Source: Methyloceanibacter sp.
GTDB taxonomy: Bacteria > Pseudomonadota > Alphaproteobacteria > Rhizobiales > Methyloligellaceae
Assembly (NCBI GenBank): GCA_025449615.1
Contig: JANWJA010000016.1
Location: forward strand, 1-9,772
DNA: 9,772 bases
Direction of reading: 5' to 3'
In this document: positions 6,296 through 9,772 of the stretch, piece by piece
How positions within the stretch are numbered: the first letter of the stretch is position 1
How the letters are laid out: every line of letters starts with the position of its first letter
Made by a program: the position numbers and the translations under genes
The notes under the pieces: generated by a model
What the model was told of the DNA's origin: nothing
What the model saw: the letters and a program-made list of their open reading frames with translations, nothing else
The model's database searches: none

Positions 6296-7783
6296 ATGAG
6301 CGAGGTGGAGAAGCTCAATATCCTTTTCATCAACGACCAGCCCGCGAAGCGGTTGGCGTACCAGAACGCCCTTGAGGATCTAGGCGATAGTTTGATCACG
6401 GTACGCACGGTCGACGAGGGACTCGACCTCCTGAAGAACAAGGAAATCGCGGTTGTCTTGCTTGATGTCGATACGCCGCAATCCGATGGTCCGACGCTCG
6501 CCGCCAAAATAAGACAGCATGCCGGGCTGGCCGGGACAGCCATCATTTTCATTTCACCCCTTCCCCGTGGGGACATCGGTTCGCTGGTAGGATCGGAGCT
6601 CGATACGATCGACTATGTCTCAGCGCCTGTTGTCCCAGACATCCTGCGGCTGAAGATCAAGCTCTTCGCCGAACTGTTCCGCAAGACGCGGCAATTCGAA
6701 CGCCTCAATGTCGAACTCGAGCGCCGGGTGATCGAGAGAACCGCCGAGTTAGAGTCTTATGCCTATCGACTCAAGGAAAGCGAACGCCGGCGCGATCTTG
6801 CCCTTGTGGCGAGCGAGATGGGATCATGGGATTGGGATCTGACGACCAATAGCTACACGTGTGACGAAGGCCAGTTCCGGATTTTCGGAGTCGACGCGGG
6901 AACTTTTGCGGCAACGGCAGAGAATTTTATCGAGCTCCTCGAACCAGACGATCGGCTTCGCTTCAGCCAGGCCTTGGAAGACCTCTCGCCAAGTTCTCCG
7001 ACCTGTGAGACCGAGTTTCGTGTGCGCACGCAGAATGGCGAGTTGCGTTGGTGCCTCGCTAGAGCCGGAGCAACTTTCGATTCCGAGGGCCGCATCGCGC
7101 GCATTAGCGGCGTCTGCATGGATATCACCGATCGCAAACAGGCCCAGCAGCGGCAGCTTAATCTGACGCGGGAAGTCGAGCACAGAGCACGCAATCTGTT
7201 GGCCGTCGTCCAATCGATGCTGCGCCTGACGAATGCTCCCACCAAGGAGGCTTACATCTCGGCGGTGCAAGGTCGTATCAATGCGCTATCGCGCGCGCAC
7301 ATGTTGTTGTCCGAGTCGCGCTGGGAGGGCGCTTGCCTACGCCGGCTCGTTGGTGAAGAGCTCCACCACTGTTGCGACGGACAAGATCGCGCCGTCGAGA
7401 CGACAGGACCGGAGTTGCTGTTAGACGCGGCGCATGCCCAGACCATCGCGCTGGCTCTCCACGAACTTGCAACAAACGCGGGCAAGCACGGCGCGTTATC
7501 CGTGCCTCATGGCAAGCTCTCGGTTGCGTGGCGAGAAGAACGGGGTTGGTTACGGCTTGAGTGGGTGGAGACTGGCGGCCCTAAGGTCAAGGCGCCTTCC
7601 TCCGAGGGCTATGGTATGCAAGTTACCCGGCTTAGCATCCAGCACCTTGGCGGCGATATCGACTTCGATTGGGGACCGGCAACCATGCGCTGCACGATCT
7701 CCGTTCCCTTGGGGGAGCAAGACAACAGCAAATCAACAATGGTAGCGGAGGAGGGACTCGAACCCCCGACACGCGGATTATGA
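6296..7783 (+). CDS. HWE-family hybrid histidine kinase (receiver-PAS-HWE_HK), candidate PhyR kinase
   Basis: A cytosolic sensor kinase of about 495 residues with no membrane segment. The N-terminal receiver (about 7-125) keeps acidic D14 in FINDQP and phospho-acceptor D57 in VVLLDVD. It has Ser87 at the usual Thr/Ser position and Ala110 (SAP) where the conserved Lys is expected. A coiled-coil linker (130-165) leads to a PAS/PAC domain (about 165-285, ending ISGVCMDITDRK). The HWE kinase core follows: phospho-acceptor H296 in EVEHRARNLLAVVQS, N-box with H389 and N394 in LHELATNAGKHGAL, W423-x-E425 in LEWVETGG, and EGYGMQVTRL. HWE/HisKA_2 kinases commonly phosphorylate PhyR, and this one lies two genes downstream of ecfG. 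The start at 6296 puts the receiver immediately at the N-terminus. An upstream in-frame ATG at 6182, overlapping the previous stop as ATGA, would add 38 non-conserved residues. The last 14 residues lie in the antisense of a tRNA gene. Confidence 0.9.
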   Translation: MSEVEKLNILFINDQPAKRLAYQNALEDLGDSLITVRTVDEGLDLLKNKEIAVVLLDVDTPQSDGPTLAAKIRQHAGLAGTAIIFISPLPRGDIGSLVGSELDTIDYVSAPVVPDILRLKIKLFAELFRKTRQFERLNVELERRVIERTAELESYAYRLKESERRRDLALVASEMGSWDWDLTTNSYTCDEGQFRIFGVDAGTFAATAENFIELLEPDDRLRFSQALEDLSPSSPTCETEFRVRTQNGELRWCLARAGATFDSEGRIARISGVCMDITDRKQAQQRQLNLTREVEHRARNLLAVVQSMLRLTNAPTKEAYISAVQGRINALSRAHMLLSESRWEGACLRRLVGEELHHCCDGQDRAVETTGPELLLDAAHAQTIALALHELATNAGKHGALSVPHGKLSVAWREERGWLRLEWVETGGPKVKAPSSEGYGMQVTRLSIQHLGGDIDFDWGPATMRCTISVPLGEQDNSKSTMVAEEGLEPPTRGL

Positions 7784-7816
7784 TTCCGCTGCTCTAACCA
7801 GCTGAGCTACTCCGCC
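7740..7816 (-). tRNA. tRNA-Met (anticodon CAT), probably elongator
   Basis: The minus strand folds into a complete 77-nt cloverleaf with encoded CCA (7742-7740). The acceptor is GGCGGAG/CTCCGCT, the D stem GCTC/GAGC, the anticodon stem GCGGA/TCCGC with loop ATCATAA, and the T arm GGGGG-TTCGAGT-CCCTC. The anticodon CAT is at 7782-7780. The first acceptor pair is a G:U wobble, and one G:U lies in the T stem. It lacks the initiator hallmarks (unpaired 1:72, GGG/CCC in the anticodon stem), so it is elongator Met, or less likely Ile2 with lysidine-modified CAT. It lies 19 bases after the methyltransferase stop, so it may be processed from that transcript. The convergent kinase frame ends inside it. 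Confidence 0.93.
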
Positions 7817-7850
7817 ATTGCCTTCAAAGACGGAGTTACTCCGCCAATTG
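7804..7850 (-). repeat. Near-identical direct repeat of the tRNA 5' end
   Basis: On the minus strand, CAATTGGCGGAGTAACTC (7850-7833) and CAATGGCGGAGTAGCTC (7820-7804) differ by one inserted base and one substitution and are about 30 bases apart. The second copy covers the first 13 nt of the tRNA plus 4 upstream bases. The first spans the methyltransferase stop codon. The first copy also contains CGGAGT-T-ACTCCG, a 13-base inverted repeat (7831-7843). Confidence 0.6.
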
Positions 7851-8663
7851 GTTTGCAAGGCGTCGATATAGGGAGCGCCAATAATCGGTGTCAAGGAAAC
7901 GCCTTGCCACGACCAGGGTGCGGCCGAACTGCCACTTAACTTTGACCCGAACCGGCTCCGGCAACCTGTGCTTGATCCGCGCCGCCTTCGGCTTCACGCC
8001 GACCTCGCGAATCGCCATGGGCACCATGCCATAGCCAGGCCTTTTGACGAAGCGGAGCATGGTGAACAGGCCGAACGGCATCAGCGCCCGGCGCTCGGCC
8101 AGATCGAGATCCTCGCAGATCATCACATTGTCGAGCGAGAACACCGAATGCCAGCCGATAAGATTGGCGAACGGTGCCAGCTTCCGCTCGATGAGACCCC
8201 GTAAACCCTCCTCCTGGCTGAAATGATTGACCAGGATCACCTCGCCGCCCGCGGCACAGACCCGCTCGAGTTCGCGCATTACCTTCTCCGGGTCCGGCAC
8301 CACCGTCATCACATACATGGCAACGACGGTTTCGAAGCTCTCGTCGGGAAATGCGAGCGCGCTCGCATCCATCTCATGCAAGTCGGTGATATTGTCGAGC
8401 TTCTTGGCCCGACCCCTCGCCTTCTCGAGCATCTCCGGCGAGAGATCGATTCCCGTGATGGTCAGATGGCTGCCATAGCACGGCAGCGACAACCCGGTGC
8501 CGACGCCCACTTCGAGAACGCGACCCTTTCGGCGATTGATGAGCTTGACCGCGTGCCTACGGCCCGCATCCGCGATTTGGCCAAACGTAAAATCGTAAAT
8601 CGGCGCCCAGCGGCGATAAGCATCGCGCACACCGGCATCACTCAACGAAGCTCCAGTGCTCAA
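7836..8663 (-). CDS. Class I SAM methyltransferase, PmtA (phosphatidylethanolamine N-methyltransferase)-like
   Basis: The product is predicted to use S-adenosylmethionine; the closest recognisable family is rhizobial/Rhodobacter PmtA, which methylates phosphatidylethanolamine toward phosphatidylcholine. With the proposed start it has 275 residues. Visible features are the N-terminal YRRWAPIYDFTFG (about 17-28), motif I VLEVGVGTGLSLP (about 49-61), acidic D73 of motif II in ITGIDLS, then MYVMTVVPDPEKVMRELERV, EVILVNHFS and PFGLFTMLRF. PmtA proteins are about 200 residues and usually end near the last motif. Here about 65 basic, aromatic residues follow, an unusual tail. I favour TTG at 8663 because GGAGG lies just upstream and it starts 41 bases after the mnmA stop. 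The frame is open to 8807, but that would overlap mnmA by about 100 bases. Likely co-transcribed with mnmA and the tRNA. Another lipid or quinone substrate is possible. Confidence 0.75.
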   Translation of the reverse strand: MSTGASLSDAGVRDAYRRWAPIYDFTFGQIADAGRRHAVKLINRRKGRVLEVGVGTGLSLPCYGSHLTITGIDLSPEMLEKARGRAKKLDNITDLHEMDASALAFPDESFETVVAMYVMTVVPDPEKVMRELERVCAAGGEVILVNHFSQEEGLRGLIERKLAPFANLIGWHSVFSLDNVMICEDLDLAERRALMPFGLFTMLRFVKRPGYGMVPMAIREVGVKPKAARIKHRLPEPVRVKVKWQFGRTLVVARRFLDTDYWRSLYRRLANQLAE

Positions 8664-8704
8664 CACACCCTCCAGCCGTTTCGACGCCTCGCCACGATCG
8701 GCGA

Positions 8705-9772
8705 CTAGCGCGACCCCACCACCACGGATTCTCGTGCCGCATGCAATGTGCCCACACGGATATCCGCTTTCATACGCAATACTGCATGACGAGCCGACTT
8801 GATCCAACCGCCGCCAAGCAGCCTCTCGCCATTGTCCTCGGCATCATAGAACACACAAGCCTGTCCCGGCGAGACACCATCTTCGCCTTCAGCGAGTTCC
8901 ACCGAAACGTCGGTGCCGTCCACTTTCAGTCTCGCCGGCTGCAACGCGCCGCTCGAGCGAATCCGGGCGAGAACGTCGATTCCGTCCGCCCCGATCGACT
9001 CCAGCTTCTCGTCGCCGAGCCAGTTGACCTCACGAAGCAAAATCGCCTTCGCGCGCAACGCCTCGCGCGGGCCCACTACGACCTCGCGGCGACCGGCATC
9101 GAGCTTCAGCACGTAAAGCGGCTCCGACGCCGCAATGCCGATCCCACGCCTCTGGCCGATCGTGTAATTGATGATGCCGTTATGACGACCAAGCACCCGG
9201 CCATCGGCATGGACGATATCGCCGGCCTCCGCCGCACCCGGGCGCAACCGCTCGATGACTTGCGTGTAGCGGCCAGTCGGCACGAAGCAGATGTCCTGGC
9301 TATCCGATTTCTCCGCCGTCACCAGCCCGAATTCGCGCGCGATATTTCGCGTCTCCTCTTTGGCCAGATCGCCAAGCGGGAAGCGCAAGAAGTTCAATTG
9401 CTCGCGCGTCGTGGCGAACAGGAAATAGCTCTGGTCGCGCTCCTCGTCCTTGGCGCGGTAGAGATCGAAGCCGTTTCGCCCCGGTCCGCTCCTGACATAA
9501 TGTCCGGTCGCGAGCGCAGCCGCGCCGAGATCCTCTGCGGTCTTCAACATATCGGCGAACTTGATCTTCTGGTTGCAGGCAACGCAAGGCACCGGGGTCT
9601 CGCCCTTGAGATAGCTGTCGGCAAACGCGCCCATCACCTCGTTGGCGAAGCGCTCTTCGTAGTCCAGCACGTAATGCGGGATGTTCAGCGCCTCGGCCAC
9701 TCGGGCAGCATCCTTGATGTCCTGCCCGGCGCAGCACGAGCCTTTGCGCCCGACGGCCTCGCCATGATCGTA
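8705..9772 (-). CDS. mnmA: tRNA-specific 2-thiouridylase MnmA (5' partial)
   Basis: MnmA installs the 2-thio group on wobble uridine 34 of tRNA-Lys, -Glu and -Gln, using ATP and sulfur from a cysteine desulfurase relay. The frame is open to the window edge, so the N-terminus, including the ATP-binding GGVDSS-type loop, lies outside; 355 residues are visible. Seen here are [20 protein letters not shown] and [10 protein letters not shown] near the start, the first catalytic cysteine in [13 protein letters not shown] (window residue about 63), [19 protein letters not shown], and the second catalytic cysteine in [15 protein letters not shown] (about 162). GQRRGIGIA and the C-terminal LLGGGWI follow. 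About 30 residues extend past GGGWI, more than usual. Upstream of the methyltransferase and tRNA on the same strand; it is a housekeeping tRNA-modification gene. Confidence 0.95.
   Translation of the reverse strand, partial: YDHGEAVGRKGSCCAGQDIKDAARVAEALNIPHYVLDYEERFANEVMGAFADSYLKGETPVPCVACNQKIKFADMLKTAEDLGAAALATGHYVRSGPGRNGFDLYRAKDEERDQSYFLFATTREQLNFLRFPLGDLAKEETRNIAREFGLVTAEKSDSQDICFVPTGRYTQVIERLRPGAAEAGDIVHADGRVLGRHNGIINYTIGQRRGIGIAASEPLYVLKLDAGRREVVVGPREALRAKAILLREVNWLGDEKLESIGADGIDVLARIRSSGALQPARLKVDGTDVSVELAEGEDGVSPGQACVFYDAEDNGERLLGGGWIKSARHAVLRMKADIRVGTLHAARESVVVGSR

Noticed and set aside
7681..7707. Minus-strand GGAAC near the kinase 3' end as a promoter antisense to the kinase
   Set aside because: No CGTT lies at 16-17 bases; only AACC at 18, so the match is poor and probably coding coincidence.
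8664..8807. Methyltransferase start at 8807
   Set aside because: It would overlap about 100 bases of mnmA coding sequence, and the extra residues are a Gly/Cys-rich out-of-frame reading. TTG 8663 with GGAGG upstream fits better.

Overview
The window looks like a chromosomal segment from an alphaproteobacterium, most likely a Bradyrhizobium/Rhodopseudomonas-type member of the Rhizobiales. The evidence is high GC, an intact phyR / nepR-ecfG general stress response (GSR) core, an HWE-type histidine kinase beside it, and several EcfG-type promoters (GGAAC-N16/17-CGTT). No mobile elements, phage genes or CRISPR arrays are visible, and codon use looks uniform by eye.

Left part (1-4109, + strand): a 5'-truncated AI-2E-family permease with a long cytosolic C-terminal extension comes first. 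It is followed by a tight three-gene membrane operon: a DUF883/YqjD-like protein, a YqjE/holin-like two-helix protein, and a YihY/BrkB-family protein. Next is a monocistronic CsbD-family stress gene. A perfect EcfG promoter precedes the DUF883 gene and a near-perfect one precedes csbD, so this block is probably GSR output. A hairpin at 4121-4160 separates csbD from the convergent phyR.

Centre (4209-7783): phyR (- strand) is divergent from nepR-ecfG (+ strand). The 167-bp intergenic region holds two back-to-back EcfG promoters whose -35 boxes form a palindrome, so the regulators are predicted to be under positive feedback. In the established model, phosphorylated PhyR uses its sigma-like domain to sequester the anti-sigma factor NepR and so frees EcfG. 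Downstream come a 49-codon hydrophobic peptide gene with a strong ribosome binding site and a receiver-PAS-HWE histidine kinase, a candidate kinase for PhyR.

Right part (7740-9772, - strand): mnmA (tRNA 2-thiouridylase, 5' end outside the window), a PmtA-like SAM methyltransferase and a tRNA with anticodon CAT lie head to tail and may be co-transcribed. The kinase gene converges on this block and its reading frame runs into the tRNA gene, so its stop codon lies on the complement of the anticodon loop.

The core system is known. The less described parts are the local set of EcfG-driven membrane genes, the tiny hydrophobic gene between ecfG and the kinase, the permease's Rossmann-like tail, and the kinase-tRNA overlap.
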